The position numbers and the translations under genes are program-made. Of a stretch of 64,000 nucleotides of DNA, positions 49,812 to 58,250 are shown piece by piece. Below the pieces are notes generated by a model that saw nothing but the letters and a program-made list of their open reading frames with translations, was not told where the DNA came from and searched no databases. Origin of the DNA: Prauserella marina (GTDB taxonomy: Bacteria; Actinomycetota; Actinomycetes; Mycobacteriales; Pseudonocardiaceae); the NCBI RefSeq assembly GCF_002240355.1, contig NZ_CP016353.1, positions 6,549,001 to 6,613,000 on the forward strand, given 5' to 3'. Every line of letters begins with the position of its first letter. Position 1 is the first letter of the stretch.

Positions 49812-50794
49812 GCCAGCCCCAACTCCCTCAGCACGCCTGCGACCCTGTCGTTCTCGGCGGCGAGAAACGCGCCGAACTCGTCGCCGACCTGGAAAGCGTC
49901 GCTCCAGCCGTTGAGCCGCAACGCTTCCTGCCACTGCTCGGTGCCGTGCAGGTTCGTGAACAACGTGATCAGCTTCTCGCGGTCGCGTTCGGACAGTCCT
50001 GGTGGAGCGACGATGCCCCGCCAGTTGGTGAAGCTGACGTCCACACCGGACTCCTGGAGAGTCGGCGCGTCGATGCCCTCCACGCGTTCCGGGCTGGTGA
50101 CCGCGAGCGCCCTCAGTTCACCGGCTTCGATCTGGTCGCGGGTCTCCCCGATGCCGGAAACGCCGAAGGCGACCTTTCCGCCGAGCACGGAGGCCATCAG
50201 CTCACCGCCGCCGTCGAAGGACACGTAGTTGACCTCGCGCGGCGAGAGCCCGATGGCCTTGGCCGTGAGCATCGGCGCGAGATGGTCGGGACCGCCCGGC
50301 GAAGAGCCCCCGCCGACCGGAAGCCCGCCGGGGTTCGCCTTCCAGTCGTCGAGCAACTGCTCGATCGTCTGGTAAGGCGAGTCCTTGCTCACGACGATGA
50401 TGTCGGCTTCCTCGGTGAGCTTCGCGATCGGCGTCGTGTCCTGGAGAGAAGCGGGAGAGGAGTTGGTGTACACCGAGCCGACGACGCCGAGTCCCATCGA
50501 CATCGCGAGCTTGCCGTTTCCCCGCTCGTTGACGAGCCTGCCGAGACCGACCGTTCCTCCGGCTCCTGGAAGGTTGAAGACCTCGGTCGTTCCGTTGAGA
50601 TTGTTGTCCTCGACGGCTTTCACCGCGGTACGAGCCGTGATGTCGTAGCCGCCGCCGGGCGTGTTGGGCACCATGACCCGCAGTCCACGGATCTGGGTGC
50701 CGGTCTCGTCACCTCCCGCTCCGACGAGCGGGGGCACGAGCAATACCAGCAGCGCCGCCCCGAGCACCGCCAGCCAGGTCTTTGGATTCTTCAT
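49808..50794 (-). CDS. tctC: Tripartite tricarboxylate transporter substrate-binding protein TctC
   Basis: A 328-residue protein from ATG 50794 (GAGGTGG upstream). It has an N-terminal signal or anchor (KTWLAVLGAALLVLLVPPLV). The binding fold begins LRVMVPNTPGGGYDITARTA, with the PGGGxD ligand loop of TctC/BugT proteins. The mature protein captures the carboxylate outside the cell. First gene of tctCBA, with a palindrome 19 bp upstream of its start and a divergent two-component system beyond. Confidence 0.93.
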   Translation of the reverse strand: MKNPKTWLAVLGAALLVLLVPPLVGAGGDETGTQIRGLRVMVPNTPGGGYDITARTAVKAVEDNNLNGTTEVFNLPGAGGTVGLGRLVNERGNGKLAMSMGLGVVGSVYTNSSPASLQDTTPIAKLTEEADIIVVSKDSPYQTIEQLLDDWKANPGGLPVGGGSSPGGPDHLAPMLTAKAIGLSPREVNYVSFDGGGELMASVLGGKVAFGVSGIGETRDQIEAGELRALAVTSPERVEGIDAPTLQESGVDVSFTNWRGIVAPPGLSERDREKLITLFTNLHGTEQWQEALRLNGWSDAFQVGDEFGAFLAAENDRVAGVLRELGLA

Positions 50795-50812
50795 CGCCAC
50801 CTCACTGTGATC

Positions 50813-50829
50813 GGTGCACATGGTGCACC
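50813..50829. promoter_or_regulatory. Inverted repeat in the tctC / histidine-kinase divergent region
   Basis: GGTGCACATGGTGCACC has 7-bp arms around ATG. It lies close to the tctC start in the 134-bp divergent region and is a candidate site for the adjacent CitB-type response regulator. Confidence 0.6.
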
Positions 50830-50928
50830 GCCGTGGCGCCGATGTCGTCGTTGCGGACGTATCGGTACTTGTGTTCTTTGTGGTCACGCCTTCGGCCGGC
50901 GGATCGGGCCTCGCCTGGTGTCATAGTG

Positions 50929-52521
50929 ATGGCCGTGGGCGGCAAGGGATCACTGGCGAGACAGTTGCTCGGCTGGCAACTTGTCATCGTGTTCGCGCTG
51001 CTCGGCTGTGTCACCGGATTCTCGGTGATGCAGTCGAACAAGACGTTCACCGACAGCGAGGGACGCAAGCTGCTCTCGGTCGCCGAGAACGTGGCCGCGA
51101 CGCCTGGGGTTCGGGTGAGCCTCGCGCACCCCGTCAACAGGGACCCGCTCGCGAGTTTCGCCGAGGGAGCACGCAGCCTCTCCGGCGCCGACTACGTGGT
51201 GATAGCCGATCCCTCGAAGCGAGTGCTCGCCTCGCAAGACCCCTCACAGTTGCGCACGACGCTGACACTGGGCGAGTCCACCGTCTCCCACGGCCGTTCC
51301 TGGGTGGGAGTTCTCGACGATTCGCTGGTGGCCCACGTCCCCGTTCTCGACGACGGCGGCGACGTACTCGGCATCGTGGCGGCGGGAAAGGCGACGCCGG
51401 GGTTCTTCGAGGGCGCGGCCAATCGGCCCTCCGACGCGCTCGCGCTGATCGGCATCGCCACCGTACTCGGCGTCGCGGGCTCGCTCTTCCTTTCCTGGCG
51501 GGTCAAACGGCAGACACTCGGACTCGAACCGAGAGAGATCACCGGGCTCGTCGAGCACAGGGAGGCGCTGCTTCACGGCATCAAGGAAGGAGTACTCGGC
51601 CTCGACCAGCACCACCGGATCACGCTCGTGAACGATCACGCGAGCGAACTGCTCGCACTCCCGGAGGACAGTGTCGGCACCGGGGTGGACGACCTCGACG
51701 TCAACGAGCGGCTACGCGACGTGCTGACCGGCAAGGCCAGCGGCGCGGACCAGATCGTGTTGCGCGCGGGAAGGGTCCTGGTCATGAACAGGATGCCGAT
51801 CGCGAGGGAAGGCCGCGAGCTGGGCTCGGTGGTCACCCTGCGGGATCGCACCGAACTGATCGCGCTGAGGGAGGAACTCGCCGCGGCCTCGCGCACGACC
51901 GACACGCTGCGCGCGCAGGCACACGAGTTCACCAACCGGCTGCACACCATCGCCGGACTGATCGAACTCGGCGAATACGACGAGGCCCGCAGCTACGTCA
52001 ACCTGGTGAGCAGGGCACACGACGAATGGCACGAGCAGGTCAGCGCGCGGATCAGCGATCCGGCCGTGGCCGCGCTGCTGATCGCGAAGGCGAGCCTCGC
52101 GGCCGAGCAGGGAGTCGGCATGCGGCTGACCGACGAGAGCACGCTCGGCGATGTCGCCGAGCAACTCTCGGCAGACCTGGTGACCGTCGTCGGCAACCTC
52201 GTCGACAACGCGCTCGACGCGCTACGAGGAGCGGACGGCGACAACTGGATCGAGGTGGGCATCGTCGCCGACGCGGCGGCAATTTCCGTCGTGGTCAGGG
52301 ATTCCGGTCCCGGTGTCGCTCCCGAACTGGCGACGGAGGTGTTCGCGCACGGGTTCACGACGAAGACGGCCGAGCGAGGCGGTTCCCGAGGTCTTGGCCT
52401 CGCGTTGACAAGGCAGACGTGCCGTCGCAGAGGCGGTACCGTCGACGTGCACAACGCCGACGGCGCGGTGTTCACCGCGGTCTTGCCGATCGTGCCGGTA
52501 CGCGCGAAGGTGTCGAGATGA
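50929..52521 (+). CDS. CitA/DcuS-family sensor histidine kinase
   Basis: A 530-residue kinase from ATG 50929 (GTG 50935 also possible). Helix 1 (about 15-35), an extracytoplasmic PAS-like domain with KLLSVAENVAATPGVRVSLA (the CitA-type sensor), helix 2 (about 180-200), a cytosolic PAS domain, then the phospho-acceptor AQAHEFTNRLHTIAGLIELG, where the His and the HxxxN pattern are typical of this family. The ATPase domain shows VVGNLVDNALDAL and GGSRGLGLALTRQT. It senses a di- or tricarboxylate and drives tctCBA, which is divergent. It overlaps the response regulator by 4 bp. Confidence 0.94.
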   Translation: MAVGGKGSLARQLLGWQLVIVFALLGCVTGFSVMQSNKTFTDSEGRKLLSVAENVAATPGVRVSLAHPVNRDPLASFAEGARSLSGADYVVIADPSKRVLASQDPSQLRTTLTLGESTVSHGRSWVGVLDDSLVAHVPVLDDGGDVLGIVAAGKATPGFFEGAANRPSDALALIGIATVLGVAGSLFLSWRVKRQTLGLEPREITGLVEHREALLHGIKEGVLGLDQHHRITLVNDHASELLALPEDSVGTGVDDLDVNERLRDVLTGKASGADQIVLRAGRVLVMNRMPIAREGRELGSVVTLRDRTELIALREELAAASRTTDTLRAQAHEFTNRLHTIAGLIELGEYDEARSYVNLVSRAHDEWHEQVSARISDPAVAALLIAKASLAAEQGVGMRLTDESTLGDVAEQLSADLVTVVGNLVDNALDALRGADGDNWIEVGIVADAAAISVVVRDSGPGVAPELATEVFAHGFTTKTAERGGSRGLGLALTRQTCRRRGGTVDVHNADGAVFTAVLPIVPVRAKVSR

Positions 52522-53201
52522 TCAGGGTGCTCGTCGTCGATGACGACTTCATGGTCGCGAAGGTCCACAGTGGCTACGTCGAGCGGACAGCGGGATTCAC
52601 CGTCGTCGGCACGGCGCACACCGGAGCCGACGCGCTTCGCTGCGTTCGCGAACTCGCACCCGACCTCGTATTGCTCGACATCTATCTCCCGGACATCGAC
52701 GGAATCTCCGTCTTGCGCGAACTACGCGCCGATCAATCCACAGTAGACACTGACGTCATCGTCATCACGGCCGCGAGAGACGCACATACGATCCGGGGCG
52801 CGATGCGTGGAGGCGCACTGCACTATCTGATCAAACCCTTCTCCTACGCGGCCCTTCGCGATCAGCTGGAACACGTCGGCTCGCTGCACGAGAAGCTGGC
52901 GCGGTTGTCGGCGGGCGGCGCACCCGCGCAGCAGGACGTCGACGACGTCTTCGCTTCCCGGCCACGCGGCACCGGTTCGCTGCCGAAAGGACTCACGCAG
53001 CAAACCGCGGACCTGGTGAGGGATGCGCTACGCGACCACCCCGACGGGCTCTCGGCGACGGAATGCGCGACGGTGACCGAACTGTCGAGGCCGAGCTCCC
53101 GCCGCTACCTCGAACACTTCGTCAGCACCGGAAGAGCGGAGGTCAAGCTCCGCTACGGCGGTACCGGCAGGCCGGAGCGGCAATACCACTGGCGGCAGTG
53201 A
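52518..53201 (+). CDS. CitB/DcuR-family response regulator
   Basis: A 227-residue protein starting in the ATGA overlap. The receiver domain has the acidic pair in LVVDDDFMVAKVHSGYVER, the phospho-acceptor Asp in LVLLDIYLPDIDG, Thr in VIVITAARD and Lys in HYLIKPFSY. The C-terminal domain (about 150-227) is a winged helix (GLSATECATVTELSRPSSRR) of the CitB type. It likely activates tctCBA through the palindrome at 50813 in response to extracellular carboxylate. Confidence 0.94.
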   Translation: MIRVLVVDDDFMVAKVHSGYVERTAGFTVVGTAHTGADALRCVRELAPDLVLLDIYLPDIDGISVLRELRADQSTVDTDVIVITAARDAHTIRGAMRGGALHYLIKPFSYAALRDQLEHVGSLHEKLARLSAGGAPAQQDVDDVFASRPRGTGSLPKGLTQQTADLVRDALRDHPDGLSATECATVTELSRPSSRRYLEHFVSTGRAEVKLRYGGTGRPERQYHWRQ

Positions 53202-53217
53202 GCATCCGGGGAACGTG

Positions 53218-53655
53218 CTACTCGTCGGCGGGCCTGCCCCTGCGCTTCTTGACGTCTCCTCGGCGCTTCTTGCTCGCCAACCGCCGCTCCTGCGAACCCC
53301 TTGTCGGCTTTGTGGGCCTGCGTTTGCGGGGAGGCGGAGCGGCGGCATTCCGCAGGGTGGCGGCGAGCCGTTGCCTCGCCGCCTCCCTGTTCGCCAACTG
53401 CGCGCGATGTTCGCTCGCCGCGATGGTGAGCACTCCTGCGGTCAGCCTGCCCGCGAGCCTTGCGAGCAACCGGGGACGCAGGTCCTCGGGGACGGCGGGG
53501 GATCGGGCGACGTCGAAGGACAGTTCGACCCGCGACGACGTCGTGTTGACCCCCTGGCCTCCCGGGCCGGACGACCGCGAGAACCGTTCAGCCAGCTCGC
53601 CATCCGGGATGACGAACCGCGCGGTGATCCGGAGATCAGAACCTGGGGTGGTCAC
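53218..53655 (-). CDS. arfB: Alternative ribosome-rescue factor ArfB (YaeJ-like)
   Basis: A 145-residue release-factor-like protein from GTG 53655. The peptidyl-hydrolase loop is SSGPGGQGVNTTSSRVEL, with GGQ, and there is no codon-recognition domain. The C-terminal 40 residues are basic (RLASKKRRGDVKKRRGRP) and would insert into the mRNA entry channel of stalled ribosomes. It overlaps the 3' end of purM by 20 bp, suggesting co-expression. Confidence 0.93.
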   Translation of the reverse strand: MTTPGSDLRITARFVIPDGELAERFSRSSGPGGQGVNTTSSRVELSFDVARSPAVPEDLRPRLLARLAGRLTAGVLTIAASEHRAQLANREAARQRLAATLRNAAAPPPRKRRPTKPTRGSQERRLASKKRRGDVKKRRGRPADE

Positions 53656-54706
53656 CGGTCAGCACGGCACGAGGGCCTTCCGTGTCCTCCGTCGGCCTGA
53701 CCTCGCCGAGCACCCAGGCAGGCACGTGCCTGGCCGTCAGTACCGCGAGCGCCCGATCGACGTCTTCCGGTGAACAGATCGCGACCATGCCGACACCCAT
53801 GTTGAAGGTGCGTTCCATCTCCTCGCGTTCGACGCGACCGCGCTGCGCGATGAGCGCGAACACCGCGGCGGGAGTCCAGGTGCTGCGTTCGAGGTGCGCG
53901 ACGAGCCCCCTCGGCATGACCCGCGCGAGGTTTTCGGCGAGGCCACCACCCGTGACGTGGGCGAACGTCCTGACGTCGGCTTCGGCGGCAAGCGCGAGGC
54001 AGTCCTTCGCGTAGATGCTGGTCGGTTCGAGCATTTCCTCGCCGAGCGTGCGGCCGAACTCCTCGACGTGCCCTTCCAGCGGCATGCGGGCGATGTCGAG
54101 CAGCACCCGCCGCGCGAGCGAGAACCCGTTGGAGTGCAGACCACTCGAACCGAGCCCGAGCACGACGTCACCAGGCCGCACCTGTTCGGGCCCCAGCACG
54201 TCGGCGGCTTCGACGACGCCGATACCGGTCGCCGAGATGTCGTACTCGTGCTCGCCCATCATGCCGGGATGCTCGGCGGTTTCCCCACCGAGCAACGCGC
54301 AGCCCGCGCGCACGCAGCCTTCCGCGATGCCGGACACGATGGCGGCGACCTTTTCGGGAACGACCTTGCCGACCGCGATGTAGTCCTGGAGGAACAGCGG
54401 CTCCGCACCGGTCACCACGAGGTCGTCGACGACCATCGCGACCAGGTCGATGCCGACCGTGTCGTGCTTGTCCAACGCTTGGGCGACCGCGATTTTGGTG
54501 CCGACGCCGTCGGTCGACGACGCGAGCAACGGCTCCTTCCAGCGCCCCGGCTTCAGCGAGAAAAGCCCCGCGAACCCGCCGACGCCGCCGACCACCTCTG
54601 GTCGGGTCGCGCGGGCGGCATGTGGTTTGAGCAGCTCGACCGCCTTGTCACCGGCGTCGATGTCGACCCCGGCTGCGGCATACGTAGCGCTCGTGGACTC
54701 GCTCAC
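53636..54706 (-). CDS. purM: Phosphoribosylformylglycinamidine cyclo-ligase PurM
   Basis: A 356-residue protein from GTG 54706. TYAAAGVDIDAGDKAVELLK is the usual start; the ATP and FGAR-amidine loops read GTKIAVAQALDKHDTVGIDL and CALLGGETAEHPGMM. The C-terminal half has FAHVTGGGLAENLARVMPRG. It closes the imidazole ring of AIR in step five of purine synthesis. It is 32 bp after purF and in the same operon, followed by arfB. Confidence 0.97.
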   Translation of the reverse strand: MSESTSATYAAAGVDIDAGDKAVELLKPHAARATRPEVVGGVGGFAGLFSLKPGRWKEPLLASSTDGVGTKIAVAQALDKHDTVGIDLVAMVVDDLVVTGAEPLFLQDYIAVGKVVPEKVAAIVSGIAEGCVRAGCALLGGETAEHPGMMGEHEYDISATGIGVVEAADVLGPEQVRPGDVVLGLGSSGLHSNGFSLARRVLLDIARMPLEGHVEEFGRTLGEEMLEPTSIYAKDCLALAAEADVRTFAHVTGGGLAENLARVMPRGLVAHLERSTWTPAAVFALIAQRGRVEREEMERTFNMGVGMVAICSPEDVDRALAVLTARHVPAWVLGEVRPTEDTEGPRAVLTGDHPRF

Positions 54707-54738
54707 GAAGCGGACTCCATCCTCAAGACGTGACACGG

Positions 54739-56277
54739 CTAAGGACGCCGTACGGCATCCTCGGCACCGTACCCCGCCGAGGTGACAGGGAGGGCGGCAG
54801 CAGTGGAGGCGTTACCTCCGGTGATGCTCTCCAGCAGGTGTTTTCCGATCAACGCTTCGTCGGGAAGCGCGATCGGATACTCGCCGTCGAAACACGCGGC
54901 GCACAGCCGGGAGCTCGGCTGTTCGGAAGCGGCGACGAGCCCTTCGAGCGAGACGTAGCCGAGCGAATCCGCTCCGATGGAATGGCGGATGCCGTCCACG
55001 TCGGCGCCGTTGGCGACAAGCTCTGCCCTCGACGCGAAATCGATCCCGTAGAAGCACGGCCAGCGCACGGGAGGCGACGCGATCCTGACGTGAACTTCGA
55101 GCGCGCCGGATTCGCGCAACATCCTGACGAGCGCCCGCTGGGTGTTGCCGCGCACGATCGAATCGTCGACGACGACGAGCCGCTTACCGCGAATGACCTC
55201 GCGCAACGGGTTGAGTTTGAGCCGGATTCCGAGTTGCCGGATGGTCTGCGAAGGCTGGATGAAGGTCCGCCCCACGTAACCGTTCTTCACGAGACCTGAG
55301 CCGTAAGGGATACCGGAGGCCTGCGCGTATCCGATGGCGGCGGGAGTTCCCGATTCGGGGACCGGGATGACGAGGTCGGCTTCGACGGGGTGTTCGTCGG
55401 CGAGCCGCCTGCCGATCTCGACCCTCGTCGCGTGCACGCTGCGGCCCGCGATGCTGGTGTCGGGACGCGCGAGGTAGACGTATTCGAAGATGCAGCCCTT
55501 CGGCTCAGGGTTCCCGAACCGGGAGGAACGCAGGCCGCCCTCGTCGATCGCGATGAGTTCACCAGGCTCGACCTCGCGCACGAAGGAAGCACCGACGATG
55601 TCGAGCGCCGCCGTCTCGCTCGCGACGACCCAGCCGCGTTCGAGCCTGCCGAGCACCAGCGGACGCACTCCGTGCCGGTCGCGAGCCGCGTACAGGGTGT
55701 TCTCGTCGGCGAAGGTGAGACAGAACGCGCCTTGGAAGGTCGGCAGCAGCTCCAGCGAGGCAGCCTCGATGCCCTTGTCGGCTGCCGCCGCCGCGAGCAG
55801 CCCGCAGATCAGATCCGAGTCGGTCGTCGCCCCGTTCTTGTCGAGGACGCCGAGCGCGCGGGCGCGTTCGTGCAGCTCGTGCGTATTGACGAGGTTTCCG
55901 TTGTGACCGAGGGAAAGCCCAGTTCCCGCGGCTGTGGTCCGGAAGGTGGGCTGGGCGTTCTCCCAGCTTCCCCCTCCCGTCGTCGAGTAGCGGCAGTGGC
56001 CGACGGCGATGTGTCCCTGCAACGAGGACAGCACCTGCTCGTCGAACACCTGGCTGACGAGGCCGAGGTCTTTGAAGACGACGATCTGTTTGCCGTCGGA
56101 CACCGAGATTCCGGCGGCTTCCTGCCCACGGTGCTGTAGTGCGTACAGGCCGTAATAGGTCAGTTTCGCGACGTCTTCGCCGGGCGCCCATACACCGAAT
56201 ACTCCGCACTCCTCGCGCGGTTCGGCTTCCGGCTCATCGCCGATGGCTGCTCCGGTGGACGTCTGATCGGTGTGCAC
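54739..56277 (-). CDS. purF: Amidophosphoribosyltransferase PurF
   Basis: A 512-residue protein from GTG 56277. About 23 residues precede Cys (REECGVFGVW), the glutaminase nucleophile, so a propeptide must be removed. The N-terminal glutaminase domain includes HRGQEAAGISV and GHCRYSTTGGGSW. The C-terminal phosphoribosyl-transferase domain has the PRPP loop VVVDDSIVRGNTQRALVRML. Two Cys residues near the C-terminus (SSRLCAACFDGEYP) and an earlier Cys fit the Fe-S type of PurF. It makes phosphoribosylamine, the first committed purine step. Confidence 0.97.
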   Translation of the reverse strand: MHTDQTSTGAAIGDEPEAEPREECGVFGVWAPGEDVAKLTYYGLYALQHRGQEAAGISVSDGKQIVVFKDLGLVSQVFDEQVLSSLQGHIAVGHCRYSTTGGGSWENAQPTFRTTAAGTGLSLGHNGNLVNTHELHERARALGVLDKNGATTDSDLICGLLAAAAADKGIEAASLELLPTFQGAFCLTFADENTLYAARDRHGVRPLVLGRLERGWVVASETAALDIVGASFVREVEPGELIAIDEGGLRSSRFGNPEPKGCIFEYVYLARPDTSIAGRSVHATRVEIGRRLADEHPVEADLVIPVPESGTPAAIGYAQASGIPYGSGLVKNGYVGRTFIQPSQTIRQLGIRLKLNPLREVIRGKRLVVVDDSIVRGNTQRALVRMLRESGALEVHVRIASPPVRWPCFYGIDFASRAELVANGADVDGIRHSIGADSLGYVSLEGLVAASEQPSSRLCAACFDGEYPIALPDEALIGKHLLESITGGNASTAAALPVTSAGYGAEDAVRRP

Positions 56278-56356
56278 CGAGAGGCTCCCCTGAGTACGAG
56301 AACGGGCCGCCTCCAGTGTAGGTGGCCGGAGGCGGCCCGACTCGGTGATCTAGCGC

Positions 56357-56737
56357 TCAGGCTGTCGCCATGAGCCATTTGGCACGACCACCTGAGCCGG
56401 AGACCCAGCAACCGCCTGAACGCGCGGGGCTCCGCGTCGCATGGTCTTCATCGGACAGTTCGAGCAGGTCGCCGACAACCGAGTCCATTGCTCCCGACCG
56501 GCGCCACAAGACGCGCTTCGGTTCGAGGACATCGGCTTCGTCACCGGGCATCCGCATCGCGGTGACGTCGTCCTCGGCGTCGAGGCGCACGACGTCGATC
56601 ACGTCACCGTGCGCACGAACGCCGACGATCGTGACGATCTCGCCATCGGCGTTGCGAGGGTGCACGAAGCGGTAACCCTGCTTGATCAGCCGGCCGAGCA
56701 CATCCTCGACCGTCGTTGTTTCACGCGACCACATCAT
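56357..56737 (-). CDS. Hypothetical protein following the DUF397 gene
   Basis: A roughly 126-residue protein from ATG 56737 (ATG 56734 also possible), overlapping the DUF397 gene by 17 bp. It opens with TTTVEDVLGRLIKQGYRFVH and has a beta-rich middle (GEIVTIVGVRAHGDVIDVVR). No membrane segment and no catalytic motif are visible. Coupling to DUF397 indicates a shared operon; function unknown. Confidence 0.6.
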   Translation of the reverse strand: MMWSRETTTVEDVLGRLIKQGYRFVHPRNADGEIVTIVGVRAHGDVIDVVRLDAEDDVTAMRMPGDEADVLEPKRVLWRRSGAMDSVVGDLLELSDEDHATRSPARSGGCWVSGSGGRAKWLMATA

Positions 56738-56960
56738 CGAATTCGCCGTCCTTGGCTCCCGCGAGGAAAGCTGCGATCTCTTGCTGCGTATAGATGAGCG
56801 CAGGACCGTGTGGATCACGGGAGTTTCGCACCGCAATCGAGCCGTCTGTCATTGTGGCTACCTCGACACAGTTGCCCGTCGCACCGCTGTACGTACTTTT
56901 ACGCCAGGTCGCGTCCGCGAGCAGGTCCGCAGAGATGCCGTTGCGAATCGTCTCCGCCAT
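56721..56960 (-). CDS. DUF397 small protein
   Basis: A 79-residue protein from ATG 56960 (a GTG at 56969 is also possible). TWRKSTYSGATGNCVEVATM and VRNSRDPHGPALIYT are the DUF397 signature. In actinobacteria such proteins pair with XRE-DUF5753 regulators, as in the WhiJ and BldB-linked loci, where the small partner is thought to modulate the regulator. The regulator gene lies just upstream. The region before it holds a strong palindrome array. Confidence 0.93.
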   Translation of the reverse strand: MAETIRNGISADLLADATWRKSTYSGATGNCVEVATMTDGSIAVRNSRDPHGPALIYTQQEIAAFLAGAKDGEFDDVVA

Positions 56961-56997
56961 GATCCTCACCTTCCCGACTTACACTTTCGGAGGATGC

Positions 56998-57067
56998 ATC
57001 TGCACGTGCATTGAATTGTGCAGCCACGGTAGCACGTGCCAGTGCAGGTGTGAATGCACGTGCAGAT
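56998..57067. promoter_or_regulatory. Operator array upstream of the DUF397 gene
   Basis: ATCTGCACGTGCATT (56998-57012) and its exact complement AATGCACGTGCAGAT (57053-57067) form a 15-bp inverted repeat. Each contains the palindrome TGCACGTGCA. A third copy, AGCACGTGCC (57031-57040), lies between them. Spacings of centres are 30 and 24 bp. The neighbouring XRE regulator is the obvious candidate to bind here. Confidence 0.8.
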
Positions 57068-57139
57068 ACAAGTTCACGAGATGCTGACCATGAATCGACA
57101 ATCAGGAACGACTTTCAGTTGCGCCAGGAAAACCCCTGG

Positions 57140-58018
57140 TCAGAACTCCGCACGTAGCTTGGTGATCATCTGCCGCGACCGATCCGGTGTCTCGGCATCG
57201 ACGGCCAGGCGGTCCAGTGACCGGCCGATGCGCTCGATCTCGTCGGGCCGGTCGAGGTAGAGGCCGCCCGCGATGTGCTCGATGTAGGCGATGTTCGGCA
57301 GCTCCGGCTCCGAGAAGCGAAGCAGCGTGAACGCACCCTCGGCCGCGTATCCACTACGGGCGTAGGGCACCACCTGCACCGAGATGTGCGGCAACAACGT
57401 CAGTTCGAGCAACTGGTCGAGCTGAGCCCTGTGCACCGCGGCCCCGCCGAGCGGACGGTAGAGCACGGACTCGTCGATGACGGCCCACAATCGGGGAGCT
57501 CCCGGCCGGTGCAGCAGCTTCTGCCTGCGCATCCGCAGCGCGATCCTGCCCTCGGCGGTCTCGTTCGCCGTCTCGGGAAGACCGTGGGTGATGATCGCCC
57601 TCGCGTAGTCCTCCGTCTGCAACAGACCAGGGATGAACTGCAACTCGTAGGTCTGGATCCGGGCAGCGGCCTCTTCGAGCCCGACATAGTCGTCGAACCA
57701 CTTCGGCATGTAGTCGTTGAACTTCTGCCACCAGCCGGGGTTGTTCGACTCCTTGACCATGCCGAGGAACTGCTCGCGCTCGGCGGTGTCGCCGATTCCG
57801 TAGAGCGTCAGCAGATCGGCGACGTCCCTGTCCTTGAAACCGACCCTGCCGAGTTCGAGTCGGCTGATCTTCGATTCGGAAGCCCTGATGTGGTACCCGG
57901 CATCGGCGCGGGTGATGCTCGCGTGCTCCCTGAGCCTGCGAAGCTGCGCTCCGAGGATCATCCGCCGTGCGGTAGGACCAGCGACCTGGTCCCCTGCCGT
58001 GCGATCCACCGCGGCCAT
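57140..58018 (-). CDS. XRE-family regulator with DUF5753 domain (WhiJ-like)
   Basis: A 292-residue protein. The N-terminal helix-turn-helix (LGAQLRRLREHASITRADAG and RASESKISRLELGRVGFKDR) is followed by the DUF5753 region from about residue 100 (FDDYVGLEEAAARIQTYELQ, then FIPGLLQTEDYARAIITHGL). This is the WhiJ-like type, widespread in actinobacteria and tied to development and antibiotic control, usually with a DUF397 partner, as here. A palindrome array lies downstream, before the DUF397 gene. Confidence 0.93.
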   Translation of the reverse strand: MAAVDRTAGDQVAGPTARRMILGAQLRRLREHASITRADAGYHIRASESKISRLELGRVGFKDRDVADLLTLYGIGDTAEREQFLGMVKESNNPGWWQKFNDYMPKWFDDYVGLEEAAARIQTYELQFIPGLLQTEDYARAIITHGLPETANETAEGRIALRMRRQKLLHRPGAPRLWAVIDESVLYRPLGGAAVHRAQLDQLLELTLLPHISVQVVPYARSGYAAEGAFTLLRFSEPELPNIAYIEHIAGGLYLDRPDEIERIGRSLDRLAVDAETPDRSRQMITKLRAEF

Positions 58019-58250
58019 GTCCCGGATTCAACCCTCTCGCCACTGACAACCGGCGCCTTCGGACGCCACGGACTACTCATTGAAGACGCGTCATCGTACC
58101 CGAGGAAACTGCCCGACCACTCAAAGTACACCGCGTCACCGGACAGTCAAGGTGAGCCGATCGGCCTTGACACCGCCGTTTACCCCCAGGGCACAAACCC
58201 CTACTCTACGTGGATCCGCGTTATCCACTCCTGGGCTGTGAGGTTCCACA

